In this document: positions 12,485 to 23,969 of the stretch, piece after piece
Layout: each line of letters begins with the position of its first letter
Numbering within the stretch: the first letter of the stretch is position 1
Notes under the pieces: generated by a model
Seen by the model: the letters and a program-made list of their open reading frames with translations, nothing else
Database searches by the model: none
What the model was told of the DNA's origin: nothing
Origin: Blastomyces gilchristii SLH14081
Taxonomy: Eukaryota; Ascomycota; Eurotiomycetes; Onygenales; Ajellomycetaceae
DNA length: 64,000 bases
Assembly: GCF_000003855.2 (NCBI RefSeq)
Contig: NW_003101682.1
Coordinates: forward strand, 2,754,386 to 2,818,385
Direction of reading: 5' to 3'
Position numbers and translations under genes: made by a program

Positions 12485-12807
12485 AGCTCTGTTTTACAGA
12501 CTTTGAAAGAGTTCAGTGAAATTCTCTTAATTATTTTATTAAACTTGAACTTTATAATCAGCTACTGAGATAATACAGGCTATATATAACTGTCTCATAG
12601 TCTGAAAGAATAGATCTCTCTCTGTATTTAATAGTCTGATTATGTTATTCAATAGTCTTTCTGCCTTGACAGTTCTTTGTTAAATGTGATATTTAAAATT
12701 CAACTTAGAGTTTAATCATACTTCTAATCATTTGACATTTACACTGGGTTTAATCTCTCTATTTAAAAGAGTTAGAGATAGTTCTTTCTCATTGAATCTA
12801 GGAAAGA

Positions 12808-13556
12808 CTACGGGCGCTAGCTACTGGCAGAATGCATCTTAAGCTAATTACATTTAATCCCCTATAATTAACCAACCACCGCGTCCGTCCTCTCGGGCCA
12901 GCCACTAATTTCCAGGGGTGTTAGTTAGTGGCTGCCATCACTCACTTGGTGATGTACACACCATGCTTTCAGTTGCTGATCTCAGTCTCATTAGATGCTC
13001 ATAGGCCTATCAATCAGCTGTTGTGGCCTCATCTCATGTTAGAGACTAATTATAGACTTGATGGCTGCAGTTCTCTCTGCCAGTATTAGGGCTTGGCAGT
13101 GAGCTTGCAGGCTCTAGCCTATCAGAGTGCTCTGTCTAGAGCCTAGATGCACATCTAGACCTGCTAGTCAGATGATTTTCAAAATCATTCTCTGTATTTG
13201 AGAGAGAGCTAGGCTCTGATGACAGTTCTAGTTAGAGACTTACTTAAGTAGTGTATAATCACTACATTAGGCTTGGCTCTATATCATTAGAACCTTGACA
13301 GGTGCACAGTAGAATAGTGAGACATTGACATCTTATACTGGCTCTGATGAGTGTTTGCAGAATCTCACTTAACTAGTGACTTGACTTGCAGTAGAGAGTT
13401 CTACCCTGCATCAAGCCTTACTAATTAGGCTCAGCCTCTATTACATGAGGGCTTTCACGGGTAAGAAGTGACAGGTGTCAGTGATGAGATTTGAACCCAC
13501 ACACCTCTAATGTATGCGGTCTTGATTACCAGTCTTATCAACTGAGCCACACTGGC
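12808..13556 (-). mobile_element. tRNA-headed 5' module of LINE-I (second SINE-like family)
   Basis: On the minus strand it starts GCCAGTGTGGCTCAGTTG, an acceptor-like stretch plus an A box (TGGCTCAGTTG). A B-box match GGTTCAAATCT follows, then a sequence (CACTGAC) that nearly pairs back to GCCAGTG. About 670 bp of unrecognised body follow. Near its far end a 12-bp inverted repeat (12896-12908 with 12925-12936, ggccagccactaa and ttagtggctgcc) could form a hairpin. CG sites remain in 12812-12930 and 13440-13560, while the middle is more decayed. Only one copy is visible in the window. Confidence 0.72.
13481..13556 (-). promoter_or_regulatory. Pol III-type A and B boxes in a tRNA-like sequence
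   Basis: Minus strand: A box TGGCTCAGTTG near 13549-13539 and B box GGTTCAAATCT near 13497-13487. The spacing is longer than in a class I tRNA and no convincing anticodon stem with a T33 loop can be drawn, so this is a tRNA-derived promoter or head rather than a working tRNA gene. Confidence 0.6.
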
Positions 13557-13894
13557 TATGTTTGAGAGTTCTCTCATATTATTGTTAGACATGATTATAT
13601 TGATTATTAAATATGTAATATCTGTAGAATTGAAAGAAGTGTAATTATATGAATATTTTATATATCTGTGATATTAGAACTCTTAGATCTTTTACTAATA
13701 TTCTCTTTATAAGATCTTACTCTCTTTGTAAGATCTTGTTATAAGATCAGAGTGATAGATGAGTAAGCTTCTATCTGAGAACTTGATATCTACTTTACTG
13801 TTTAACTGTTTCTCTATTTCTTATATATTATTATATGTTCAGATATCTCAGTGAGTAATTATTTCTAATAAGAAGATAATAAATATTTTTCAAG

Positions 13895-14215
13895 TGTAAG
13901 AGATCTACACTGAATAGATTAATATAATATTTATAAGTCTTATATAACAAAGTGAAAAACATTAAAGAAGAAAAGAAAGAGAAAGTGTGAGAATCAGTGA
14001 TTGAAGTGAATATTTATATGTATATATAATAATGTACACAGTGAAACTTCAGAGTGAAAGAATAGAGGTTTTTATATGTGATGAAGCTTCAGAGCGGAAG
14101 AATAGAAATTCTGTAGATTTTCAGTCAAGAATCAGTGACTGAGAATTAAAGTGGTAGAAATCTGTGAAAGTGTAACGGAATAGTCTATATAATTGATCGG
14201 GCGCAGCCCGCTACA
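13895..14215 (-). repeat. Gypsy-A 5' LTR
   Basis: In plus coordinates it reads from tgtaagag to atcgggcgcagcccgctaca and is followed by the agaag duplication at 14216. Its outer (right) edge keeps several CG and CC sites that are mutated in the matching inner edge of the 3' LTR (3464-3483). The internal sequence starting leftward at 13894 would carry the primer-binding site, which I could not assign to a tRNA. Confidence 0.88.
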
Positions 14216-17151
14216 AGAAGAATGATAAGAATCTCAAATCACTGTGAGAGCCTCTTTATAATATGTTTCAAGATGAACTTCTTCTTCTTCAGAAGACACT
14301 CAATAATCTGTTGAATAAGAAATTCATACATATTAATAACTCTTTCACTGCAGCTTCTTTTCTCTTTGCAAAGAAGTCAGATGAAGAACTTTAATTCTGT
14401 TTGAACTATCAAGATCTGAACAGATTGATAAAGAAAGATTATTATTTCTTATCTCTTATCAATGAAATTCTAGCATATATCAGATGAGCTCAATAATTTA
14501 CAAAGCTAGATATTATCACTGTATTTCATAAGATTTGTATCACTGAAGAAGATGAATAGCTTACAGTATTCTGAATATATTATAATCTCTTTGAATGAGT
14601 AGTCACACTCTTTGAAGTAACTAATGCTCTCAGTATATTTCAGAAGTATATCAACTGAGCACTCTGAGATTTTCTTGATAAGTTTATATCTGAATATCTA
14701 GATAATATTCTCATCTTCACTGACAGATTCAGAAAAGAATATCAAGAATATGTATGAAAGATATTACAATGATTATAAAAGACAGAACTATTAATAGATA
14801 TTAATAAGTATGATTTTAAAGTCAAGAGTATAAAATATTTAGACTTTATCATAGAAGCTGATAAGAAAATTTGAATGAATTCTGAGAAAGTCTCTACTAT
14901 TCTTGAGTGAGAGAGTTCATGTACTGTGAAAGATGTATAAAGCTTCATTGAATTTACTAACTTTTATCACTGATTCATATAAAACTTCTCAGATATTATG
15001 AGATTACTTACAGAACTTACTAAGAAAGACTCAGTATTTCAATGATCAGTAGACACTAAAGCTGTATTTACATAGATGAAGAAGATGTTCATTAATATCT
15101 CTCTACTGATAATATTCAATTCTGATTATAAGATAGTTATTGAAGCTGATTTCTCTGACTATATTATAGAAGAAGCTATATTATAATATAATGATGAAAA
15201 TGTCTTACAATTATATATCTTCATATCTAAGAAACTGAGTTCTGCTGAATACAACTATGAGATCTATGATAAGAAACTTCTTACAATTGTATACTGTCTA
15301 GAAGAATGAAACTCTGAACTTCAAAGTATCTCTGAATTTAAGATAATCACAGATTATAAGAATCTTAAGTACTTTATAACTATCTGTAAACTCACTGAAT
15401 AATAGATGCAATGATCTGAGTTCTTAAGCTGCTTTTATTTTATAATACACTACTGTTCTGACAGTCAGAACTTGATGACAGATGTTCTCTCATAACAAGA
15501 GTAAGATATATTATTCAATATAATAGATACTCACTGAATAAATCAAGAGCACTGACTCTTGAATCTGAAGATACTAGTTAATCAAGATGAAATAGCTTAT
15601 AATACTATACATACTTCTCTGATTAGAACTGTTACTGATATCTCAACTTCTTCTGAATCTATATTAGATAAACTATGATATACAGCAGCTCAAGCTAATG
15701 AACTTCTTTAAGTACTCACTGAAGCAGTATAACAAGAAGTATTCTGATTTTTCTCAGAACTATGTATAAGAACTGACATCTCAGAATATTCAATCAATGA
15801 TAATAATACTCTACAATTCTGTGAATAATGCTGAGTTTCTTACTCTAATCTCTTATATATCTGAATAATACAAGAGATGCATGACTCTTATATAACTAGT
15901 TATTCAGATTGTGAATAACTATATTAAATGATCTCTTAAGAGTTCTACTGATCTGAGATATTAAACAGTATCAGATATTTCATCTGAAACTGTAACTATT
16001 ATTTCTCTATTATCTTGTGAAAGAACTGTAGAAAAGATCTGCTGAAATTACTCAATATCTGTGATAGAATCTGATAAGATGTGATAATTGACTTCACTAT
16101 TAATCTCTCTGAGAGTAAGAGTTGTAGAAACATTGTGATTATCATGAACTGATTAAGCAAGAGTCTAATATTGAAATCTTGTAACAAGATAAATGCTGAA
16201 CAAGTCACTGAAGCTTTTCTAAGAAGCTCATTCTATTAAATGTATGAATTGCTAAGATCTATAGTATCAGATTAAGACTGTCAATTCATAAGCACTCTCT
16301 GAACAAGAATCTGTCCAGTTCTCAAGATTATATACTGTTTATCAACTGTCTATCACTCTGAGACTGATAATATACCAGAACAGATAATTCAGACTATAAA
16401 GAATTATCTTTATAACTTCTATAATCACTTATAAGATGATTGATATAATCTTCTTCTACACATTGAAGTCACTATCAATGACTGAGATGCTGTTTCAACA
16501 GATGTAAGTCTGTTCTTTCTTATATATAAATATTACATGAAAGTACTGAATCTTCTAGAGATTATACATTTCACACTAAATCTCTGCAGTTCAATTCAGA
16601 TCACTGATAATATAGTAATAAAACTCTGAGATGCCTGTGATTGAGTAGAAGCCTTTATAGTGAGTGTTAAACAGAATTAAGAAGATTGAATCAATATTTA
16701 CTGAGATCTCACTGAGTAATATAAGATAGAAGATCTGATATAATTGAATCTTAAGAATATATAAATCATACACTCATCTCACACATTGAATTATCATTAT
16801 ACAAAGTATAAAGTGATAGAGGTTCTAGACAGTTATAACTACTATCTTGACATACTATCAAAGATTTATAATATCTTTTATATAAGCTTGCTTCATTGCA
16901 CTGTCACTGATCTATTCTCTTCTCAACTGACTTCTGACTAACAGTTATCAGAGATCATAAAAGAAGATAATAAACTTGAATGAGAGATTAAAGATATTCT
17001 TGATAAGAGATTCTACAGTCACAGCTGATAATATCTTGTGAAATGAGTCAGCTATAATTATCTAATCTGAACTCTGAGTTCTGTGTTATCTGAGATCATG
17101 ACCCTTGATCAATGAGAGCTACATACAATTAAGAAAGAAGAAAGAAACTAA
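14216..17151 (+). mobile_element. Gypsy-B, 3' segment: RT, RNase H, integrase, chromodomain (decayed)
   Basis: Continuation of the element interrupted at 3163. The RT catalytic motif appears as YLDNILIF at 14695-14718, with the upstream FCLNYQDLNRL block near 14400. RNase H follows (about 15060-15560) and the integrase core around 16080-16500. A chromodomain follows at about 16975-17105, recognisable from ILDKRFY followed by YLVK; its expected Trp positions are TGA (17044-17046 and 17068-17070). A purine-rich tract (about 17130-17150) precedes the 3' LTR. Chromodomains of this kind are known to steer integration to heterochromatin. It cannot encode working protein. Confidence 0.88.
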
Positions 17152-17431
17152 TGTGATAAGCTGCATCTGATTAATTATATAGACTATTCTATTACACTTC
17201 ACAGATTTCTATCACTTCAATTCTCAGTCAATGATTCTCAGCTAAAAATCTATGAAATTTCTATTCTTTCACTCTGAAGTTTCACTGTGTACATCACTAC
17301 ATATGTGTATAAATATTCACTTTAATCACTGATTCTCATACTTTCTCTTTCTTTCCTTCTCTAATGTTTTTCACTTTTGTTATATAAGATCTATATCTTA
17401 ATACCGATCTATTCAGCGTAGGCTTCTTACA
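17152..17431 (+). repeat. Gypsy-B 3' LTR
   Basis: Runs from tgtgataagctgc to gcttcttaca (TG to CA) and is about 280 bp long. It is closer to the Gypsy-E LTR (tgtgacaggctgc) than to the Gypsy-A LTR (tgtagcgggctgc). LINE-D leader sequence follows directly. The partner 5' LTR is outside the window or lost. Confidence 0.82.
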
Positions 17432-18091
17432 TTTCACATTTTTTTAAGAATTACTTTTTCAGTGACTGAAGAGCTTTTATTAATACTTAATTCTTTTTTA
17501 CACTCTTTATTAACTGATTTAAGTTGCATACTTGTTATGTGAGAAGAATTGAATGATTTAGAATAAAATTGAATAGTTTTAATCAATTTCTCTGCCCTGG
17601 TGACTGAATGGTTAATGCAGCCATCTGGTAGTGCCTTGGCATGGAAAATCAAGACACATGAGTTCAAAACTCACAGAGAATAAATTTAGAACTCAAGCAT
17701 CTCAGGTTTCTAATAAATACAGAGGTGTATAAATTGCTTCAATGAATTGCTCTATGTTTCTGAGCTGAGAAGGTATTATCACATGTATCTAATTGTCACT
17801 TCTTTGTATTTTTCTATGTTCTTATTATCTTGATGTGATCTCAACACCTGTATTTTCTCCTGTATAACTAACACTTGACCTGTATTTAACATCATACAAG
17901 GACTCATCATAAGCTCCGCTTGTATATAAGTATAATGAAAGAATAATAATAATAATAATAATCAATTTCTCTGTAAAAAATTGACTTATTTTTTATCAGT
18001 TTTTCTCTTAAAAACTGTTATATTATCTGATTTATTATCAATTGATATCATAGTTTTTCTCACTGTATTTCAAGAAAGAGATTGTAAAGAT
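17432..18091 (+). mobile_element. LINE-D, 5' leader, part 1
   Basis: Matches the AT-rich part of the LINE leader (about 42395-42670, and inverted at 30-310). It is broken by SINE-C at 17594-17959 and by the MITE inserted at 18092. It resumes at 27447, after the MITE and Gypsy-C. Gypsy-B abuts on its left, so Gypsy-B apparently inserted into this LINE. Confidence 0.75.
17594..17959 (+). mobile_element. SINE-C: tRNA-derived SINE
   Basis: Plus-strand copy starting gccctggtgactgaatgg, ending in (AAT)n, with 14-bp flanking duplications aatcaatttctctg at 17581-17594 and 17960-17973 (the first base of the SINE is shared). This copy is more decayed than the others: its B-box region reads gagttcaaaactc instead of gggttcgaaaccc. 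Confidence 0.86.
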
Positions 18092-18141
18092 TAAACTGAC
18101 TGTGTAACTGTGTCTGAGATCAGAATCAGATTTTTTAATAG
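18092..18141 (+). mobile_element. hAT-type MITE-3, left part
   Basis: First 50 bp of a 506-bp MITE (taaactgactg for tagactgaccg), preceded by the 8-bp target duplication gtaaagat (18084-18091). Gypsy-C inserted at 18142 with the duplication aatag. The remaining 456 bp are at 26991-27446. Confidence 0.9.
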
Positions 18142-18685
18142 TGTCACGCCCCTGGCCGCGCCAAGGCCCTGCTGCAGTTCCACACGGCTCATCACTTTCA
18201 TGTGGATGATTTCATTCATCCCGCAGGCCATTTAAACCGGTTTTCAATCACTCTATGACATTATTCAGATATATCATAGAAAGATGTGATTGATGAATAA
18301 GAGAACCTCACTTCTATACAAGATTAGCAAATTACTCTTTCTTAACAGTGAGACACTGCTGAGGTATCACTCTGATTATTCTCACTCATGAAATGAGAGA
18401 AGAGTATCAGCTCATTGTCTATATAGAATAGCTAGATGCTGACTCTTCATCAAAGAAGTTAGTAATTCATTTTTCTTCTACTGAAATATATATAAGAGTT
18501 ACTGTGTTTCTCATATAATCTTCTTAGTATACTAAGTACTATATCTGTGATATTCTTGCAATAACTCTGTAGTTCACAAGCTTGCTATTTAAGCAAGATA
18601 GTGAAGCTTGCTTATACAGCTTCTTAAACAACTACTTCTATATAATACTGCTGACTAGTCACTACTTCAGTTCTATTATATTATA
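18142..18685 (+). repeat. Gypsy-C 5' LTR
   Basis: Starts tgtcacgcccctggccgcg and ends ttatattata. The first 110 bp keep CG and CC sites; the rest is decayed. The 3' LTR shows the opposite pattern. The start of the internal region (18686 on) should hold a primer-binding site, which I could not match to a tRNA. Confidence 0.92.
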
Positions 18686-18959
18686 ATTCAAATCACTTGA
18701 TCTGATTACAAGTTTAAATCAGTCAAGCTCTAACAGACTGATATAGTCTTATACACTTATACTAAGACTAATCTGATCTCACTCTCTGAAGAAAACTCTA
18801 TATCATTCTCTAGAGTGTGTACATCTCTATCTCAGCAGAAATTCAAGATTTCTGAACTCACTGTATACTTTGATATGAGTTCTTCAATCACTCTATCACT
18901 GCTATAACTTCTACACATCTACATCTATTATAGAGACAGAGAGATTAAGATCAGAGATT

Positions 18960-19790
18960 CTTCAAGATATAAGAAAAACATATTATCTGAATTTCACAGC
19001 TTTATCTGTACTCTTGAATGAAAATTTCATCTTAATCTGAGTCAGTATAATACTTATAAGATATGAGTAGTATACACTGTCAATCTTCTTGAAGGCATCT
19101 CTGCAACTACTTGAGTTATTAAGAAGAGAAAGCTTGAGTGTACTGATACTGTAATAACTTAGAAAGAATTCAAGAACTTTCTACTGAATTAAATTAAAGA
19201 TCACTGTAACTGCAGCTTCACAGTGACACAGCAGTTCAACTCATTATATCAATGAAATGATAAGAATTCTTTCAATTTCAATACAAGATTTGAAGAATAT
19301 TGAGAGAAATTAACTAATAATTTGAATCAATTAAAAACACAGCTTTATCTTATGAAGCTGACTCACAAGATACAGATAATAATATCACAGTATCAGAGTT
19401 TATTAATCAATCATACTGAGCTTGTCAATCTGACTTCTCAGATCTATTGAATAATCAATTCTCTGAGAAAAAGATTAATAAGATCTCTTCTAAGTAATCA
19501 ATGATGAGATTTAAACAGTGCTATAATAGCTTCAGTATAGAGAAAGTAAAGAAGAACTTTAAGTATTCTGATTCTTCACTCACTGTAAAGAAATATTAAA
19601 AAAGATTTGATAAAGATCTCTGTTTTAACTGTGAAGTTAATAATCACTATATCAGTGATTATAAGAAGCTGAAGAAGAGAAGAAACTGAGAAGATATCTT
19701 CTTAAAGTCAATCTCTCTTCTGACAAATGTATCTGTGAAAGATAAAGAAGAGAAAGAAATGAAGAATTGATAATTCTCACATCTTTAAAT
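18960..19790 (+). pseudogene. Gypsy-C gag with degenerate CCHC knuckle
   Basis: A zinc-knuckle remnant reads CFNCEVNNHYISDY at about 19621-19662, the last Cys of a C-x2-C-x4-H-x4-C knuckle having become Tyr (TGT/TGC to TAT). The region before it is capsid-like only by position. Multiple in-frame stops are present. Confidence 0.68.
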
Positions 19791-20742
19791 TTATATTATA
19801 ATCACAATATATACTCTGAATGAGAAGATATCAGTGAGATGCCTACTCAACTTCAGAGTGAATATTAACTTCATATTCTATTTCTTTTCTTTGATGAAGA
19901 GTTGAAAGAAGATAGACTTATCAGACTATATGAAATTTACTGATGTAATGAAATATCACTATTTTAACATAATTCAAGTGAAGTGTATGATCACAGACTT
20001 AGAAGAAATCTTCAAGAAAAGTAGTCTGCTTCTTCACATAGTCAATATCATAGATGAGAATGTCATTCTAGATCTTTCATAATTGAGAGAAAACAATTTT
20101 CTTATTGACTGAGTTATTTAGATGTGATGATACTGTCTCACTAATAAAGAGACAGTAATAGAGAAATCTGAAGAGTTTCATTGAAAGAATCTTGAGAAAA
20201 AGATAGAGTTGATATACTATGTAGCAGATAACTGAAACTTGAAAACAGATGAAGAAGTCATCACTCTCACTACAAGATTAGCAGCAGTATCTGTTATTGA
20301 AGATGAATATACACAACATCTCTTTATAGACTATAAGAATGTCTTTTTAGAAAGAGAAGCAGCAAAGTTTTCTGATATCAAGATATGATATAAGATTTGT
20401 CTTGAAGACAGTGTAACAGTGCTGTACAAGTCTCTTTATAACTTATCTATAAAGAAATTGAATGTTCTGCATAAATATCTTGAGAAAGTATAAGCAAAGA
20501 ACTGAATATACTTATCAAAGAGTCTGGCAGAGACATCTATACTCTTTGTACTCAAGAAGAATGATAGGCTACATCTATGTGTAGACTACAGAGATCTCAA
20601 TAAGATGATAGTTAAGAATCACTATTCATTACTGTTAATTGACAAGATAATCAATTGATTATCTGAAGTAAAGATGTTCTCAAAGATTGATATACAGAAT
20701 GTCTATCATAGAATCAGAGTTAATAAAGATAATATTTGAAAA

Positions 20743-20958
20743 ATGACTTTTCATACTAAGTACAGCAATTTTGAATATCTTGTTTTATCTTTTAATCTTT
20801 GTAATACTTCAGCCATCTTTCAGATCTATATAAATGAGACACTGCAGGGTCTTGTCAACATCTTCTGTATAGTATACTTGAATGACATTCTAATCTTCTT
20901 AAAAATGAAGAAAGAATATGATACTCATGTTCAAGAAGTATTGAGTCACTTGAGATAG
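20743..20958 (+). pseudogene. Gypsy-C reverse transcriptase fragment
   Basis: Open 71-residue piece of RT containing MTFHTKYSNFEYLVLSFNLC and the catalytic box YLNDILIF, where the first Asp of YxDD is Asn. Upstream in the same frame, after stops, are LFVLKKNDRLHLCVDYRDLN (about 20550-20610) and FSKIDIQNVYHRIRV (about 20680-20730), the usual order of Ty3/Gypsy RT blocks. The RT is further cut by MITE-1 at 20995. It cannot be active. Confidence 0.88.
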
Positions 20959-20994
20959 TATCAACTCTATGCAAACACTGAAAAATGCTCATTC

Positions 20995-21500
20995 TAGACT
21001 GACCGTGTGACCGTGTCTGGGACCAGGACCAGATTTTTTGATAGTTCCATTACCAATTCGACTGATCCCATTACACGGTTTTAACATTAGATAGTAGTCT
21101 CATACTGTCCCAGTGAGACTTACTGTCTACTCTTGTCACATTTTTCAAATGAGATCATGATTTTCACTTCTTAATTTAAATTATTTTTATTGCTTTAAAT
21201 GACTTTAAATCTCATTTGAGTGTTACCAAAAAGCATTACTTTTTAAAAAATTAAAAATAGTCTAAAAAAAACCTTAAAATGTCTAAAAATAGTAACTTTA
21301 TGCCAAGAATAAGACTAAATGGGACCAAATGGGACCACTTTCTCATTTTTTTCAAGTCATGGTTCCATTTTAAGATCTGATATATAGTCACTTTGCATGT
21401 TTTTTTGATGGCTAGTCCCAGCGGGATTCATGCCAAGAAATGTATGAGACCAGACTAAATAGAACCAAACATGAAATTCATAGTCTTAGCGGCCAGTCTA
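20995..21500 (+). mobile_element. hAT-type MITE-1 (506 bp)
   Basis: Begins tagactgaccg and ends cggccagtcta, giving imperfect terminal inverted repeats of about 11 bp (tagactgrccg). A perfect 8-bp duplication, gctcattc, flanks it at 20987-20994 and 21501-21508, the size typical of hAT elements. There is no coding capacity. This copy is the least decayed of the three full copies. Confidence 0.93.
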
Positions 21501-23011
21501 GCTCATTCTACATGCAGGAGATTAATTTCTTAGATTATATTATTGAGATAAATAGTATTTTAATAAACAGAAGCTGAGTCTTCATTATCAAGAACTGGCC
21601 AGTGTCACAGATGTACTGCAAGGTGCAGATATTTCTAGAATTTACAAATTTCTACAGATAATTCATCTATATATATTCATGACTTACTGCCTCTCTTACA
21701 GATCTGTTAAAGAGAAGTGTAAAAGACAGAAAAATAAGATTATTTATTCTCACTCAAGACACTGTGCAGATGTTTGTAGAATTGAAATAAGCTTTTACAG
21801 ATATCATAATACTGAATCACTTTAACTCTGACTTACTCAGTCAGTGTGAGACTGATGCATTCAGAAATGAAGTCTGTGAAATCTTTTCACAGTTGACATC
21901 AGAGATCTTTCAATGTTGAAAGAATTAGAAGATAATCATCTCTGTGAATACAGACAATGAAATGTCTATAAGAGAAGGCTTTTTCACAGAGTCTATAAGA
22001 CACTATGAATAAAGATCAGTGACCTTCTTCTTCAAGAAGTTATCACTCACACAGAGAAGATATGATACTCATAATCAAGAGATGTTAGCAATTATTAAAT
22101 TCTTTAAAATCTGATAATATTATCTTCAGAGTAGTAAGTATTCAGTGCAAGTTCTCACTGATTATATAAATCTGTATTATTTCTTGATAACAAAGAGCTT
22201 GACAGAACATCAAGCCAGATAAGTGAAGCTGCTTTCAGAGTATGATTTCTATATCTGATACTATTCAGATCAGCTTAATCTCACTAACATGTTATCTAGA
22301 CAGTCTGATTATAATATTGTTAATACAGAGAAGAATTCTATAAAAGAATCTCTGTCATCACTGTAGAAGAAGCTGACTATAGAGAGTTAAGATTCTCTGA
22401 AGCTCAGAAATGATGCTGATAAGACAGCTATGTGACTCAGTATAAAAGATGAAAGAAAACTCAGATCTCTGTAGTGAACTGACACTGAAGATCATAAGCT
22501 TCTTAGAAATATATCTTACTATCATTGAATTAACAAAGAATAAAACAGTCTACAATCTTTCAATCTGACTACTTTTGAAATTCATTGATAAGTTATAGAA
22601 GAGAGACATCTCTACTACAGCTTGAATTCAGAAGTTAAAAAAGAAAGAATTTAGTTTGAACTTGAAAGAGACAGACTCTGAGCAGAATAATACTGCTAAG
22701 AAACTAAGTTACTGATAACTAGAAGAATATAAACTTCTACTGCTAAATAATTCAGTCTTTATCTCTCATAGCAGAGCAGTGTGTTAGAAGTTATTGAGAA
22801 TTCATTATAATACTTTTCATACAGAACACTTCAGGTAGAGAAGACTGAGAAGCTTCTAAAATATAAATATATTTGAGATAAGCTCTGAACAGATGTTAAA
22901 GAGTATATTGAGACTTATAATATCTATTAAAGAATAAAGATTCTGTAGTATAAGTAATACAGTGAGTTAATATCACTGGCTGTTTTAAAGAGCTTATAAC
23001 AGAATCTATTA

Positions 23012-23209
23012 ATGAATTTCATAGTTAATCTGCTGAAGTCAACAAGAGTCAAAGAATATGACTCAATTTTGATCATTGTTAACTACTTTATAAAGATAAT
23101 CAAATATATCTCTACTTATAAAAAGATTAAAGCCTCTGAATTGACTGATCTATTTTTAGATATCATCATTTATAATCACAGTGCTTTGAAATTATTGATA
23201 ATAGATTGA
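23012..23209 (+). pseudogene. Gypsy-C integrase core fragment
   Basis: A 65-residue open piece (MNFIVNLLKSTRVKEYDSIL and following) matches the start of a retroviral-type integrase core; the first catalytic Asp normally found in MDFIVxLP is Asn here. Sequence to about 23500 continues the domain with stops. A piece at 23792-23974 matches the linker to the chromodomain, with PVFHxSLL-type sequence decayed to SIFHIFYLKLY. Confidence 0.82.
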
Positions 23210-23969
23210 GAATCTCTCTTCATCAGCAAATACTAATCAGCTTTTTACTATCATCTTATAATAAGATATCTTCTCAGTACTGCATTTCATCTGCAGACAG
23301 ATGATCAGACTGAATATCAGAATCAGATACTAGAATAGCATCTTTAAGTATTCTATTTATATTATTAGAATAATTGACTCAAACATCTTCTAATCACTGA
23401 ATTTATATATAACAATGTAAAGAATGCAATCTTAAAGATATCTTCTTTCTATACTTATTATAAATATAATTCTTTATTACTCAGTGACATTGCAGATAAC
23501 ATTTCAAAGAGAGGAATAGACAGTCAGAATATTAAACAGATACAGAGAATAGAGTATTTCTCAGTATCAGAAGTAAAAGTGAGATTGAAACTTTTGAATA
23601 AAATTCATGAGAAGACAGTGAAAAGTATTCACTATGTCTAGAAGCAGTAGACAGAATACTATAATTGAAAACATCTTTTAATGAAGTTCTTAATAGAGAA
23701 TTAAGTACTACTTTCAGTAAAGAATATCAAGACAATGAGACTGTGTAAGAAGCTTAGTAAGTGATAGCTAGAATCTTTCTCAGTAACAAGAGTGATGAAT
23801 AAACAGATATATAAGTTAAAATTATTCTCAGAATTGAAATCAATTTATTCTATTTTTCATATTTTCTATTTGAAGCTCTATAAGCAACACTCTGAGATGA
23901 AGCTATCTCAGTCAGATAATATTAAAATTAAGAATAATACTGAATATCTTATAAAGAAAATATTAAATA

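Larger units (their letters stand above)
10730..13556 (-). mobile_element. LINE-I: chimeric retrotransposon (tRNA-like 5' module fused to LINE 3' half)
   Basis: A perfect 14-bp duplication, tatgtttgagagtt, lies at 10716-10729 and 13557-13570, so the intervening 2827 bp entered as one unit. Its minus-strand 3' part (12807-10730) is Tad-like LINE: the region after RT, RNase H, 3' UTR and (AAT)n tail. Its 5' part (13556-12808) is unrelated to any LINE copy in the window and starts exactly at a tRNA-like sequence. The LINE part is more decayed than LINE-H. Template switching during reverse transcription is the likely origin, as described for the composite MINE element of Magnaporthe. Confidence 0.82.
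3164..14215 (-). mobile_element. Gypsy-A: complete chromovirus LTR retrotransposon, disrupted by four insertions
   Basis: Two LTRs of about 320 bp (3164-3483 and 13895-14215) flank the element, and the 5-bp target duplication agaag sits at 3159-3163 and 14216-14220. Transcription would run leftward. Order on the minus strand is gag (about 10080-9200), protease (about 9180-8830), reverse transcriptase (about 8480-8000), RNase H (about 7880-7480 continuing at 5400-5000), integrase, then chromodomain near 3690-3590. Subtracting the SINE, LINE, SINE and chimeric-LINE insertions with their duplications leaves about 5.75 kb, close to Gypsy-E (5.7 kb). All coding frames are broken, mostly by Trp-to-TGA and Gln-to-stop changes. 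It sits antisense inside Gypsy-B. Confidence 0.9.

Noticed and set aside
12896..12936. Hairpin as a transcription terminator
   Set aside because: Eukaryotic element without a T run after the stem. Recorded as an inverted repeat inside the LINE-I module only.
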